Of a stretch of 64,000 nt of DNA, positions 1-12,430 are shown in pieces. Each line of letters opens with the position of its first letter. The stretch's first letter is position 1. The stretch lies in the NCBI RefSeq assembly GCF_030272615.1, contig NC_081413.1, positions 716,987,867 to 717,051,866 on the forward strand, read 5' to 3'. The stretch comes from Cryptomeria japonica (taxonomy: Eukaryota > Streptophyta > Pinopsida > Cupressales > Cupressaceae). The position numbers and the translations under genes are program-made. The notes below the pieces were generated by a model that saw only the letters and a program-made list of their open reading frames with translations, was not told the origin of the DNA and made no database searches.

Positions 1-2565
1 AATTCTGAGTGGATTGCAAATGGTTGAAGTGTGATTTACCCTCTTTTGTAAATGAGAAAGTTGACTTGTTGACTATGTGGAAAAGAGAGAGGAAATGAGT
101 GAAATGAGTTGCTACCAATTCATGATCACGTTGTAATTGAGCTAGTTAAACTGGCGCGGATCTACCCTACAAATTTGGAGAAAAGTCATCAGTACCATGG
201 CAGGAATGTACATGGTCTGTCACAAAATCCACGAAATGAAAAGGGTTCTTCTATCTCTGCAAATGAAGCCCAAACCTGTAATTACAGTTGTACACTTGCA
301 ACCTACACATAGAAAAGAGAAGAAAGGGGGGTTGTGGATATGGGTTTGCCTTAGTTAAACCCCAGTTGAGGAATCAACCTAGAAAGAAAGTAATTGTAAA
401 TGCTTGAATGTAAACAATGGAGATGTATACCTTGTAGATCTGCAACTTGTTGATGATGATTGCTTTGCTTCTTGAATGTAACCACAAATGTTATATGAAA
501 TGACATGTAACATGACAAAACCCTAACATACACATGCTTGCAAATGGATGTTGTAATATTGCTCCAATGGATTAATGAAGAAGACTTGAATGCTTGAATG
601 CTTGATAATGACCTTGAAATCTTTTCTCTTCTCCTTATGCTCTCTATCTCTTATCATCTCTCGTCCATCCTGTTGGCAATATAGCATTATAATAGACAAT
701 GAAAGATTGCTGGCATTTCATAAGGATATTGAGAAGGTTGTTGATGATTATGGATATAACTGATTAAAGATGTTTTACTGTCTTGATATTATTATTTTGT
801 CATTGATGTCAAGAAATTGATTTTCTAATTCAGTATGATGTTGTCATATCTTGAGAAGTATGATATGAAGATTATAAAGATGTCCGTAAAAGACACAGGA
901 AGGAATATGATGAATAAGGGGATGAATAAGGTATTCAATGGGCAACTACTACCGAGTCAGACAATGATGAGATCATGATGTTTTAGATTGTTTTAACATC
1001 ATACATATGTTGTAAAATGTAAAGGTTAATACTATACTATGTTATCAAGCAAAGAACCTAGTCGGTAAACCCTAAGGTTATCGCTATCGGTTAATGAAGG
1101 TGGAATGTCTATCGAGTGAAGTTTAGTATTCACCGAGTTGTTACCGAGCTATAACAAAATGCATTAAATGTTTACATGCAGTATTTAATGAAGGAAGCTG
1201 ATGAGCTGGAGTGGATTAAATGATTGGTGAGCCATGGAAGAAGTTTGTTAACGAATCTAAGGCAATGGAAAGTTGACATGATGATCTATAGCTCAGATTG
1301 AACCGCAATACCCTGGCACAAGTTCCAAGACTATTATCCAAGTTCCAAGGTGGGGTAAAACATTTTCAGATTGAAAGATGCATTGAACTTGGATAGGATA
1401 GATGATCTGATGGCTATGATTGATCATGGGAAATATGATCAAGGAGATTAAGCGGTTATCTAATTGTTTATAAATAGAAAACTGTTGATAAACAATGGAT
1501 GTGGGGAAGTGTATGCACAGGGATGCTACATAGTGATTACCGAGCACAAAAGCTTGAAGACCTGTTAGAATAACAGAGTATAGAAGCCCAACGGATAGAC
1601 AAGATCAATTCTATGTCCAGATTGTATTGAACAAATAGGAATCTGCTTTAGCATTTTAGATGTGAAGTTGCAGATAGATTTTTATTACTGTTATTTTGTG
1701 AAAGTGACAGAAAATCTCTTAACCAAGTGGACTTAACAGTCTTATATGTAAACCCTCAAGCAAGGTGACATTCTGATTGAGTGTTTTGAAATCCTTTAAC
1801 AAGGTCACTTCTAACAAAGTGAAGATCCTAATAGATCTAAGGGAAATCCCTTAACCGGGTCACATCTAGCAATGTGTTTGTAATCTTTAACAGGATTTGC
1901 TTTTAACCGAGCATACTCTAGAAGAGTATATTTCTTAGTGGGTCCGAAATCCCACAGTGGTTTTTCCCTATTTGGGTTTCCACGTTAAATCTGGTGTTAT
2001 GAGGTTTATGTTGTTCATATGCTTTTGAGTTTGCATGTTTGACAGTTTTGGTTATATTACTGAAGTATATGTTACCAAGGTTGAATCTAATGTTTTTATG
2101 GATGATTAAGTTTGTATGATTCACCCCCCCCTCTCATCTTGTTGGCTATTGGATCTGTACTTATATTAAGTATCAGAACTTCACATCCATGAATGAGGGT
2201 ATTGAATTCCTTTTTATACATACCTCAAGGATTAATTTTTAGCCACCAAAAGCTGACAAAGAGGAATAACAAACCCCAAAGACAAGAAATGTATAGGAGA
2301 TCGGGCATACCGAACATAGGACCACCCTAAGGGGTGGGGACAGGGGCACCACACCCCTGTCCTAGGGGGATAGGGGCACCACGCCATTGTCTTGCCCTAT
2401 TTTGGGGCCCAGACAAGGTCTAAAGAAGACACAAGACATGAAGGAGGAAGAGAGAAGGATTAGAAATGCAAAAATAGGTCCCGGTTAGGGAAGGAGATGC
2501 CATTGCCAAGGTGAGGACACAAAATATGGTTAAAATTGTATGGGTCGCAATTTTATGACACTATA
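1..2565 (-). repeat. Gypsy-type LTR (family B), truncated by the window edge and split by a solo LTR
   Basis: Segments 1-665 and 2189-2565 match, in order, the complete solo LTR at 27072-28271. Shared landmarks are the 'taccctctttt' stretch near position 40 (about 27280), the segment about 241-350 (about 27520-27640), and the right end 'caattttatgac' followed by CTATA here against CTACA there. The first 170 or so bases of the LTR lie outside the window. Read on the minus strand the LTR starts near TGTAGYGTCATAAAATTG, so minus is the likely sense. It abuts a broken gag at 2566, so it is either a solo LTR inserted there or the far end of a deleted element. No coding capacity is seen. Confidence 0.65.
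671..2183 (+). mobile_element. Solo LTR, Copia-type (about 1.5 kb)
   Basis: It starts TGTTGGCAAT, ends in TTCA, and is flanked by the 5-bp target duplication CATCC at 666-670 and 2184-2188. It holds the motif TTGTCATTGATGTCAA at 797-812 and a C-rich 'ttcacccccccc' stretch near its 3' end. Both recur in the other Copia-type LTRs of this window. No internal coding region, so a solo LTR left by LTR-LTR recombination is the simplest reading. It lies inside the older family B LTR. Confidence 0.7.
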
Positions 2566-3723
2566 GGTATCATTGCTGTCATCATTTCCTCCATTGGTAA
2601 CATTCCTATTCTTTGACCAAAATTTATGTTTATCATTGTTACTATTGCCATTGTTGTTGTGACTGTTGTTGTTGTATGAATTGTTGTAAAATTTTAGTTC
2701 TCCTTTCTTTACCATTGTATCTTCTATCTTTAGACCATTTTCAATCATTTTAGCAAAAGAAGGAGGACACTACATTTTAAGTCTGTAACTCATTTCACTG
2801 ATAAGGTTGTCAATAAATATGTCCATTTTCTCTTGTTTGGGTACATCTCTTGGATATCTATTGAACATTCATTTCCATCATTGTAAAAAGACCATGAAAA
2901 GTTCACCATTCTTTTGCTTCACATTACATAGATCTAGCATTGTTATCTCATTTCTTATATTCTAGGAGTATTGTGAGATAAATTTGTTCACAAGTTCTTC
3001 AAAAGATTTAATTCCAGATGGTAGTCTTGAGAACCATTCCATTGATTGCCCACTTAAGCTTCTAGGGAATAGACGCATCAGGTAAGTTTCATCATGTGCA
3101 AATTCCATACTCATGATGCAAAATTCCCTAATGTGATCTTGAGGATCAGGGTTCCCATCACATTTATCATATTTAGGGATTTCACAATGTTATGGGAATG
3201 GTATTATGTTTAAACTCTTGTCAAAAGGATATGGACTGATGTCCTCCAATCAATATTTCTTAGAACTAGTTCCATTCTGCATATCCTATATTTGTTGTTG
3301 TAAGGTTTGCATTTGTTGAGCGATTGTTAACAAAGGATTATCAATACGGGTTCTCCTTGCATCCTCATAAGTTCTTCTGTCACCACACTCTCTTATTGTA
3401 TCATCATGGTCTTTTCTTGTTTTATCTCCTCTTGTTTCCTCATGATTTACTCGATTTACATCCTCGTTATTGGGATCATCAGTGTTTTGATGGTTACTTG
3501 TCTTTGCATCTTGTTTCAAACTTTCTATGTTAAAGTCTTGTGGCAATTTAACTCCTAATTTTTCCAACATTAGGATGTACTTTTCCTTTTGTTTTTCCAA
3601 TAATTTTTCCATTAGTTTTTCAAATTTATGATCTTGTTCAAGGTCTCTAATGATGTTATTGACTGCATCTTCATCAACATCCGTGTATCCAAAAACTTGA
3701 AACATTGAATCTTCTTCTTCCAT
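2566..3723 (-). pseudogene. gag of Gypsy-2, broken and 3'-truncated
   Basis: The structural capsid-type polyprotein of a Ty3/Gypsy element. The start is the ATG at 3721-3723. An acidic N-terminal part (MEEEDSMFQVFG...) stays open to 3286. Below that, the retrotransposon gag core is readable on the same strand with several in-frame stops. Stretches such as FEELVNKFISQYS and LCNVKQKNGELF align with FEELIQKFLSHYS and LCNTKQKPGELF in Gypsy-1 gag. The C-terminal KFWSKNRN segment parallels NFWNKNKN in Gypsy-1. Reading breaks at 2566 where the LTR begins, before any zinc knuckle or protease. The 162 bp between leader ORF stop and gag start are noncoding. Clearly not functional. Confidence 0.75.
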
Positions 3724-3885
3724 TTGTTTTTGTTGTTTTCTGAATTGTTCGTATTGAACTCAAGTCCAAACTGGCATGTGATTGATTTGTAATTCTCAAG
3801 TTTTGATATTTTAAAATTCCACTCAATAAGTGATCATTGGTTTAGGAAGATAAGCTTTGTTGATTTTACCAACGTTTTTAGTGCG

Positions 3886-4173
3886 TTATGATAAAGTGTC
3901 TTGTTGTTGAAAGGAACATGCTTGCAAAATTTCTCCATCAAAATCCATTCTGTAACCACATAAATAGTGACGAAAATGGTGTAGGAATGCCCTGTGTTTT
4001 AACAAGATTTTCCGATAGATGTACAAGAATCTTGCCTTCTTCAAAGTAGCCTTATAACTAGGTTTTCTTTTCTTAAGGCGATATTTAAAAGTCATATAAG
4101 CATATGATGGTTTACAAGTTTGTTTGATTCCAATGTGAGTGCAATCTTTTTTTTTGATATAACCTAAGTTCAA
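3886..4173 (-). CDS. Small leader ORF upstream of Gypsy-2 gag (95 aa), homologous to the Gypsy-1 leader ORF
   Basis: A basic 95-residue frame with no known domain that I recognise. Residues about 35-95 match the 181-aa leader ORF at 35298-35843. Shared positions follow the pattern HRxFLHxxRxYLxG, then FDxExL, with a common run of Lys/Arg and Tyr before it. Both frames sit on the same strand as gag and just upstream of it (162 bp here, 445 bp in Gypsy-1). Conservation at protein level between two diverged elements argues that it is, or was, a real product. Tat/Ogre-type elements are known to carry an extra ORF before gag; whether this is that protein cannot be decided by eye. Confidence 0.55.
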   Translation of the reverse strand: MNLGYIKKKDCTHIGIKQTCKPSYAYMTFKYRLKKRKPSYKATLKKARFLYIYRKILLKHRAFLHHFRHYLCGYRMDFDGEILQACSFQQQDTLS

Positions 4174-4199
4174 ATAGGAACAATATATCCAAGATAATG

Positions 4200-6172
4200 A
4201 ACAAAGGTTGATATGATCAAGTTTTGTGATAAATGATTTGATATATCCTGATGAGAAATTGATAAAGATGTTGATTTTTGCACTTGAGATGGTTGAATCA
4301 CTAACTTGTTGGATGTTTTATGCTTATGAAAACCTTTGAAAGTAGCCTATTTGATTGATAACCTAATTATCTGACTAGTTTGAAGACCTGTGATAGTTGA
4401 AGACAAATCTACTCGAAAAAGGGTATCTGGAAAATGATATTGAATTTTTGGTCTGATATGCGAAAATGCTCACTATTACAGATGCGAGAAAACATTTGCG
4501 CTAACCTATTGATTAAAAGCGCTAACATGCGCGACAAACGCATTGTTCTATGTAATAAAAGTGAGGTTCTGCAACACAAATGCGCTAAACTATGGTACAA
4601 AAGCATTGTTTCAAGTGTAAAAGCATTGTTTTAATGAGAAAACGTGTGATTCAAGAGCTTAATAGTGTTGTACGATTGATCAAAAGCATTGTTCTATGCA
4701 ACACATGCGTTGTTCTGTGTAACAAATGCATGATTCTATCTATGTTAAAAATATTTTTCAATTTTCTAGCAAGTTTGTCAGATTTTTTGACTTAATTTAG
4801 AATAATGATTTTTTAAGTTTTGACCATTTAGAGAATGTTTTGCAGACATAAAAGACACAATGTTTGGAAAGAAAAGTGCACAAGCAAGCACAAAACTTAT
4901 GGTAGGCCGAGACAATAATTGTTGAATCTCACATGGGGTTTCCCCCGAGGCTATGCAATTCAAAGTGGATATTTAGGTGCTTGCCCCCACTGGCTCCACT
5001 CTCGACACTCACTTCTCCAGGGCAACCAAGCACTATTTTCCATGAAAACTCCCCATGGAAAACTTCATATTTACTACTAAGAACCGTATGTGTGTGAGCT
5101 GCTTCAAAGGTTCGACCTCCTGTACCAACAATTAGAAAGATTTTGGAAGCTAATACAAATGGTTTTTTAGTAAAGGCTTTTGTTCAAAGATACCTTTTGA
5201 AGTCGCACAAGTGTGATAAAGGCCTATAGGTTAACAAATTACCAAACAAGATGTAGTCACGCAAGCGTGATTGAGATCTCAAGGCCCTACAAAGTGCTTG
5301 ATATGAAATAACTCAAAAGAGATAACTCAAATATGCTCTGTCCCCTGATATTTTCATCTCAAAAGGCAGTTTGATTATAGTGAGTTAGAAAACTTGGTTT
5401 TAGTCGTACTCACTTGGGACGTTCTGTTCTCACTAGCCCCTTTAAGGCATTCATGAAGACAGGGCCTCTAAAGGTTACACATGAAGGAAGTAGGTCTAGT
5501 TTTCTGATCACCACATGAGGGTGAGAGCATACTTGCCTACTAATTCAATAGGCACATAAGACAAAGGTTTATTTTAAGCCGTCTAAAATCTCTATGCAAC
5601 TACTTTAAAGAAGACACTCAAATGCAAGTTGCATGTTGTTGATTATCCTCCTAGTTAGACTAGATGAGCAAGATATGATATGTTACTCTCCAAAATAACT
5701 CTCTAATTAACTAGATGTGTAAATGCATGAAATTTGCTTCAAAATAACCCTGTACACAGATGTCAGTAGTTTTTTTAAATTCTCAGTTCTTGGACATTCG
5801 GACCTACAAAAAAGTTTATTAGCATATCATGAAAATTCAAATTTTTGCCTTGGAATGGAACATAAGCGCTAATCTAGCAAATGTGCTACATGAGAACTCA
5901 AAAGTGCTAACCTAAATGACAAATGAGTGAACCTACTGCACATAAATGCTTCTCTAAGAAGTAAATGCGTGATTCTTTCAACCAAAGCTCTAACCTAATT
6001 GCTAAATGTGTTAACCTACTGCACATAAGCGTTAACCTACTGCATAGAAGCACTAACCTACTGCACAAAATCTTGTCCTATTTCAAAGAGACATAAAAAT
6101 AGGTTACAAATGCGCTAAAAATGATTTTAGCAAGAAAAAGATAGAATATTAGAAGTTTGTGTGAGGCCTAAG
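4200..6172 (-). other. Leader (5' untranslated) region of Gypsy-2 with interspersed short repeats
   Basis: Noncoding leader between primer-binding site and leader ORF. Two blocks (about 4460-4740 and 5860-6115) are filled with variants of 'gcgctaacctactgcacataa'. In the second block three units are exactly 21 bp apart (6010-6030, 6031-6051, 6052-6072). The stretch between the blocks shows no repeat or open frame that I can support. Confidence 0.5.
6010..6072 (-). repeat. Three tandem 21-bp units in the Gypsy-2 leader
   Basis: Units start at 6010, 6031 and 6052, each a variant of gttaacctactgcacataagc. More degenerate copies flank them from about 5860 to 6115. Confidence 0.75.
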
Positions 6173-6192
6173 CCCGATGGTGGGCGCAAAAA
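6173..6192 (-). other. Primer-binding-site-like sequence of Gypsy-2 (tRNA-Lys-like)
   Basis: Just inside the LTR end, the minus strand reads TTGCGCCCACCATCGGGCT. This resembles the complement of a plant tRNA-Lys 3' end (TGGCGCCCACCGTGGGGC) with a few mismatches. The tRNA comparison is from memory. Confidence 0.5.
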
Positions 6193-6193
6193 A

Positions 6194-8337
6194 TGTTGAG
6201 GCTAAAGTTGAACTCCAAAGAAGTATCCTGAAACTTATTAGTCCATCATAAAATATAAATGAATGCTACAAGAAACTTAGCTTCAACCAATGAAGTAACA
6301 TGAAATTAAAAAAAACAAACAAGATTATACCTTCCATGATTTACACCTTGACAGGGTGAACTCACAATGTTGGTTCCCACTTTTTCGTACATCTTGATTT
6401 TTGCTGAAATCATACATTTTTTAGAAAATATAATGATTTGAGCTTTAAGAGGTCCCATTTGAAGTAGTTAATTTAAGAGATTTAGATAAAAGACTCTTAG
6501 ATCAAAATTTCTTGGATATAACCTCTCTACTTCTAAATCATACTTGCAATGGAGTCTCCTTTGCATATATCACGTGCTGATAAAAAAACAATTTTACATT
6601 AGCTTTTGGGGGGTCAAATGAATTCATTTAAATTTTTTGTTTTTTAAAGTATTTATCCCTTATTATAAGCTTTCCAAATAGTATAATTTTTAATATATTT
6701 AATTTCATTAATATATTTTTATTTTATTTCTTATGAATGTAGGGTTTTCACTGAACATGAACTTCTTTGTTCAATGCTTATGGAAAAATAGTAAATGTCA
6801 CCCAAAAAATTCTAAAAAATATTTATGCACTAGGTATTGAAGTCCTCTTTCCAACAAAAAAAATAAAATTGATTTTCGTTACATATACAACAAGTTATGT
6901 AATATCAAATGGACATATGTCAAAATTACAGTTAACTCAACTTCAAATCTTAATAAAATATGAAAAATTGAATATAATGCTACAAAACCAATTGCAAACA
7001 CTAGATATGGATGTTACAAAACCAAATTCGAAAGAATCACATTCATATCTATTATAGAAAAAAAGTTATGCTATACAGAGTGAGTATCACTCTTTAAAAA
7101 TATTATTTTTTGAAAAAAACTAGTTTTCGAGGGAGATAGAAAAATTGAAACAAATTGACTCCAAAAATTATCAAAAAAATAATTTAAGAATCTACATACA
7201 AAATGACACAAATCACTAGTTAACATCATCTATAAATTTATTACGGTTTATAATTAATAGGTGTCTGAATCTGAAGTTTTTTTTGAAATTGAATATTGCA
7301 CTGTCAAAGTTGGCAAAAAAGTGCAACCCACTATTGTCTATTTACCTGTCATTGCATCCTAACTCCACTGTTCTTTGTTGCAAATGATTTTTCTATGAGA
7401 CAAACACTGATAGCTTCCAAGATGGCATATGAAGAATGGACTGATAGTTAACTCATACTATGATATGCAAATGATATTAAGCTAATATGCTATGAAAATG
7501 ATTTGTGCTCAAAACTCTAAAAATGCTATTTGCTTCAAACTCAAACTTAGAGATGCAAGATAAAGACTCCTAGAATGACTGTAAGATTAGCTAATTAGAC
7601 TATTATACTATTAGAAAAAATGGCATAGGAGACCTCTATTTATAGATTTTTGAGTGCATATGCTTAGGTGGCAGAGATCAACAGTCATGATCAAATCTTG
7701 CAATTTTGGATGGCTATGAGCAAGAGGTTGAGATGTGAGAGAGAAAGGTGGAAGATGTTCCTCCTACTCCTACATGATGGAGGAAAATGTGGAAAGAGAA
7801 GGCAAGTGTCATTCATCTCACCTTGACTAAGGATGAAGACTAAGAGAATATAGGATAGTTGGAGAAGATTTAGGGATAAGAGGACAAGTGGACTCAACTT
7901 CCTCCAAAGATGTAGGAAGCTTGGAGAGAATATAGGCAGGTTGAGGAATGTGTGTACGTACACATTATTTGGAGAATGAAATGAATGTTGAAGATAATGA
8001 TATATTAATATTAAAAATATTAATATCTTTAGCCACATGATGGATGAGTTGGCAAAAGAAAACGAGATGTGAAGATGAGGGTGAATTTAAATAATTTAAG
8101 AAATTATATAATTAAGAAGACTATAGGATAGTGGATAGAAGAATAATTAAATATTAGATATTTAATTGATTAGAAGAAAGGCTAAATGAATGAATTAATA
8201 AAATGTTTTAATTAATTAATAGAATAATGAATTAAATAAATTAATTTTTTTCAAATTAACTATTTAATAGAAGAATAATTATTAAATAAATAGAAAATAT
8301 TTATTTAATTGCTCATAGCCAATTTTATGTGTATACA
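6194..8337 (-). repeat. 5' LTR of Gypsy-2 (about 2.1 kb)
   Basis: On the plus strand it runs from TGTTGAGG at 6194 to GTATACA at 8337, giving TG...CA ends. Read on minus it starts TGTATACACATAAAATTG followed by AT-rich AATTAAATAAATATTT, close to the Gypsy-1 LTR start TGTAGTCACATAAATCTG. A TATA-box-like ctataaatagagg lies on the minus strand at 7633-7645. The primer-binding-site-like sequence follows directly, which fixes the inner boundary. The outer boundary rests on similarity only; no target duplication can be tested because the other end is lost. Confidence 0.6.
7633..7645 (-). promoter_or_regulatory. TATA box of Gypsy-2 5' LTR
   Basis: Minus-strand ctataaatagagg, placed within the LTR about 1.4 kb before its inner end, as expected for an LTR promoter. 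Confidence 0.5.
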
Positions 8338-8682
8338 GTTTGAATAGTATTTTGTTCATTGTTTTGATTGTAGGTTGTAGGTTCAAGGTGAAGTTGGTGT
8401 GTTACTTGTTGGTGGAATTTGCGTGGTTCTATTTTTAGCTTTTAGTGTGACTAATTTAATGTTGTTTATGTTTAGTTTATTGTTAGAATAAATTAATTTT
8501 TTTTGTATTAAGAATCATATAAACAAAAATTACAAAATTCGAGAGTCTTGGTTGGATACCTTGCAGCCAGCTAAAGAGTTAAAACATAAATTGCAGGAGC
8601 TATATCAGGTGGATCACGAGTCATGATATAAGATCATATACATTGGAGCTGAGTTACAAAATTACACAAAATGAGAGACATA

Positions 8683-10510
8683 TCAAAATGCAACATAAGG
8701 TATACAACTAGCTAAACACAAAGGAGGAATCAAGATCATTGTTGTCGCCCACAAGGGGGGGGGGGGGAGCCATGCAGTCCAACCTAGCTCTCTTGCGCAC
8801 CAAACCAGCACATTTCCTTTAGAAAACTGATCTCTGAAGGGGTGGGAGGGTAGTCCTTCCAGCTCCAACTCAATGAAGTCTTCTCTTTGTTGTCGTGCTT
8901 CCATCTCTTGCATGAATCTCATCAGCCCCTATTCAAAATGAGTCTTGTTGCTTCCCATGCGATCCCAAGTGAAACCATGTGAGAGCTCTCTAATGAATAC
9001 TAGGGTAGTTCCATTCTTTAGCCACTTGTCAAATTTGTCTTCATCCAATATTAGTACCACTGTGACCTGCATAGCAACAAGGTAGCGGATGAGTCTCCTA
9101 AGAGACTCAGTGAGGTTCCTACTCTTTCCATTAAACACATCATGATTCCTAGATTTCCAAATGATCCACAAAATTTCCAAGGAGAGAGCAGACCAGAAAA
9201 GATTAGCATATTTATTGCCACCTCTAACATAACCAAATACCATCTCTTCAACAGAAAAACAATTGTTATGAAGTGAGATACCAAATAGATTCCAGACTTC
9301 TTTGGCAAAATGATATTAAAAAAAAATGTGGTATATTGATTCAGGGATACGACAAAGTTTGCATAGTAGGGGGTCACCATTGTTATCCTTAAGTGGCCGT
9401 TTATGAAGCAGGAGTCTCCAAGCAAAAAAAATCTTTTTTGGCTCAGTTGGGTTAGACCAAAATCTGGAGAGGCTAGCGATGCCATTTTTTCATATCCCGG
9501 GAAAGGTTCCAGGTGATGTTAAGGTGCTCAAGAATATCCACAGAGTCAGAAAGGGTAGAGTAGATCATTTTGGCCTTGGTTAGTGGGAGGGGAGAGCCAT
9601 CTATCCAGTAGAGGGAGGCTAGAGGGGAGGGCGAGGAGGGGTTAGGAGAGGGAAGGGTGGGAGCAAGTGCAGACTTAAGGATGTTGTAGGTTCTGGCTTG
9701 GGATAGGGGAAGGTTGAATTTGGAGCTGAGAGTCTCCCAAGAGATCAAAATGACATCTTCCATAATGTGTTCAAATGTGACCAGTCCTTGATTGTGCCAT
9801 TTCAGGGCAAAACATCCTTGAAGACAGGCTAGTTGTTTCCCATTGTGCAAAGCATTCCACCATATAGACCTTGCCAAATTGAGAGAGCCCTTCTTATCTA
9901 AAATGATTTATTGCTGATGTATTCTCTAACATGGTTCCAAGCCTTCCATATAGACTTGAAGACTTCTGAACCCACAGGGGAGACCTCAAAATTCCCAGCA
10001 ATCAGGTCTCCCATGGGTAGGGTCTTCCACTTTTTTGCTGTTTTTCGGGTGGAGCATTGGATATTGTTTCTAACAAGAACTTTCTAGGGTTCTTTGCCAT
10101 CAAGGGCTTTACAAATCCATTTGGTAGCCAGTGCAATTCCTCGGAGTTTGAGGTTTTTGAGGCCCATACCTCCCTGCATCTTAGATCTGATACACCAATC
10201 CCATTTGACAACATGTTGCTTCCTCCTGCCCTTCCCATTTGACCAGAGGATGTTCCTGATTTGTTTTTGTATGTAGTTGAAATGGTAATTGTTGAATAAC
10301 TAGGCTGAGGAGCAGTATATGTTATATGAGGATAATAGTTTCTGACATACCTAAAAATGACCTGCTAGGGAAAGGAAGTTCCGATTCCATTTAGTGAGCT
10401 TCTTATCCACCTTATTTCTGAACCATTCCCACATTTCTTTCAAATTCAGGGAAACAGAGAAGGGAATGCCCAGGTATCTAGTGATAGTATCCAGTTTAGG
10501 TCAAACTTAG
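8683..10510 (-). pseudogene. LINE ORF2 3' part (thumb, zf-RVT-like and tail), broken
   Basis: Several overlapping broken frames (9473-9877, 9051-9485, 8929-9243, 8683-8922) together read like the C-terminal third of a plant L1-type ORF2. They include Trp-rich segments (WWNALHNGK..., LEILWIIWKSRNHDVFNGK) typical of the zf-RVT region that follows plant LINE reverse transcriptase. Frame changes are frequent. A run of 11 G at about 8757-8767 falls within the last frame. Non-functional. Confidence 0.65.
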
Positions 10511-10514
10511 ACAA

Positions 10515-11890
10515 TCAGATAGGAGGGGAGTCAGTCCAACCTAGTAAGGTAGATTTATGAAGGGCAACTCTACTGCCCGAGGCTTTGTAGAAGATTTCAA
10601 TGTTGTGAAGAAGGTATGTTAAATTTTCCTCATCCAGGGAGAACAAAATAGTTGTGTCATCTGCAAAATGGATATTGATGATTTCTTCTTTGTTAGGGAG
10701 TGAGATTCCTTTGATCCTAGGGGATAAACTGAAGTCCTTTAGAATATAGTGCATAACATCTGCATCCAAGACAAATAGGGTTGGGGCAAGTGGACACCCC
10801 TGCCTAATTGATCTGGAGAGAGTGTTGTTGCTATATTTTAATCCATTTACATCAACAACTGCATTGGCATCACTAAGTAGTGTCTGAACAATCTTGCAGA
10901 AGGACTCCGGGAAGCCCATACTAGCTAGCATCTAATTTATGAATCCCCATTCTATCCTATCATATGCCTCTCATAGTCTATTAAGAGCATAGCCCCATTC
11001 TGGCCGGAGACCTTTGCCCATTCAAGTGATTCCCAACAGGTCACCAAGTTCTCAAGGATATACCTGCCTTTAACAAAGCTTGTTTGGGTAGGGCTGATTA
11101 TTTTTGGCAGGATTCTAATCAGCATGTTGGCTACTACTTTGGTAGGTATTTTATAAGATACATTTGGTAGCGTGATAGGTCTCCAATTCTTAATCAAAGT
11201 CTTGTCTCCCTCCTTAGGGATGAGCTTGATAAGCCCTTGGTTGATCTCTTTGCCTAGGGTTCCTTTGGAAATAGCCTCCAGATATAGGTCATGGAGGTCT
11301 CCTACAATCCATCCAATGTTTTTCTTATAGAACTCCATTGGGAATCCATCTGGTCTAGGGGATCTGTCATTTCCCATAGAGGAGATGGCCATTGCAATTT
11401 CCTCTCTTGAGATAGGGCACCCTGCAAACTCAAAGTCCTCAGCATTAAGTTTGGAAGGGGTCAATTGCTTAATGAGCTCTCTAGCATGTCTGTGGTCATC
11501 ATTTACTTCATTTGAGGTAAAAAGCTTCTGGTAATAGTGGGAGAAGCATTCTAGGATCCCTTGGGAGTCTGTGATACGACTGTTGTTGTCCCATATAGCA
11601 TTGAAGTTCTCTTTAGCCTCCTTAACTTTGAGCATATGGAAGAAGAATTTGGAGCCCTTGTCTCCCGAGTCTAACCAATTTAGTTTGGACCTAGTTTTTA
11701 ACCCTTTAATTTTTTGGTTCTGAAACTTCCTGAGGTGATCTTTGATTGTCATCAGAGTGTAAGTAAGATTTTCATAATTAGGGGAGTTCCAAAGATTCAT
11801 TTCCGCAGTACATAATTCCTCCTGAAGTAATCTTTCTATCCTCCTAGCATCCTTGGCCTTCTTTTTGCCCACTGTTTGACAAAGGATGGT
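10515..11890 (-). pseudogene. LINE reverse transcriptase domain, broken
   Basis: Target-primed reverse transcriptase of an L1-type element. Frame 10952-11872 carries the N-terminal fingers, including LNWLDSGDKGSKFFF and the block around LIKLIPKEGDKTLIKNWRPITL. Frame 10515-10931 carries RQGCPLAPTLF and the catalytic FADDTTILF. They are separated by a one-base frameshift near 10968, within the DYE(K)AYDR motif, and a stop at about 10932. Both conserved Asp residues of FADD remain, but the protein cannot be made as one chain. Confidence 0.85.
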
Positions 11891-12425
11891 CTAGGTTTTA
11901 ATGTTTGTATTCCATTCATCTATTCTAGAGAGCCGATTCAAATTCTTTTTGTTAAATAGTCTGATAAAGGCTAGGGAAGAGCGAAGGTCCTCATCTTCTA
12001 GTAGTCTAGTATTGAGGATGAATGAATGAGGTCTAGAGGAGGTGGGGGAGCAGCTAGGGAGAGGTCAATTCCCATTATTATCAGGTGGTCATCAGACAGG
12101 GTAAATGGGGAGACAAGATAACGATCTCCATTAGGGCCTTTGTTAATCTCAAAGTAGCATTTATTGAAGTAGAGCTTGTCCAGTCTGTAGTAGATCCTTT
12201 TATTCAACTATTGATAGTTACACCAGGTGTACCAAATAATGTTCAAATGGTCTTTTCTTCCAGCAATAGGGTCAAAAAGGTGTAGTTTGTTGATCATTCT
12301 ATCCCATTGAAGCATTTCCATTCCCTTCCATTCAAATTTGTTGCCACCTTTTTTATCATTGGTAGATTCAACCATATTGAAGTCTCCCCCAATAATCCAA
12401 GGAATATCCTCTAGCCTTGTTAGTC
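11891..12425 (-). pseudogene. LINE endonuclease, C-terminal half
   Basis: Minus-strand translation contains WIIGGDFNMVES and, in frame 11998-12207, SDDHLIIMG. These are the GDFN and SDH motifs of the apurinic-like endonuclease that nicks the target in L1-type elements. It continues the endonuclease half at 13569-13930 once the solo LTR and its duplicated GAACT are removed; a TGA lies at the junction. Inactive because of stops and the insertion. Confidence 0.75.
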
Positions 12426-12430
12426 AGTTC

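Larger units (their letters stand above)
2566..8337 (-). mobile_element. Gypsy-2: decayed, truncated Ty3/Gypsy element
   Basis: Reading right to left: 5' LTR (8337 to 6194), a primer-binding-site-like sequence (about 6192-6173), a 2-kb leader with short repeats, a small leader ORF (4173-3886), and gag (3723 to 2566) cut off at a family B LTR. No protease, reverse transcriptase or integrase remains. Its gag and leader ORF are recognisably homologous to those of Gypsy-1 at 31781-47782, and the LTR starts are similar, so the two belong to related lineages. Frame-breaking stops in gag show long decay. Confidence 0.7.

Noticed and set aside
8755-8768. G-run as a regulatory or quadruplex element
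   Set aside because: Single homopolymer in a decaying LINE; similar C-runs lie at LTR ends, so slippage is the simpler reading.
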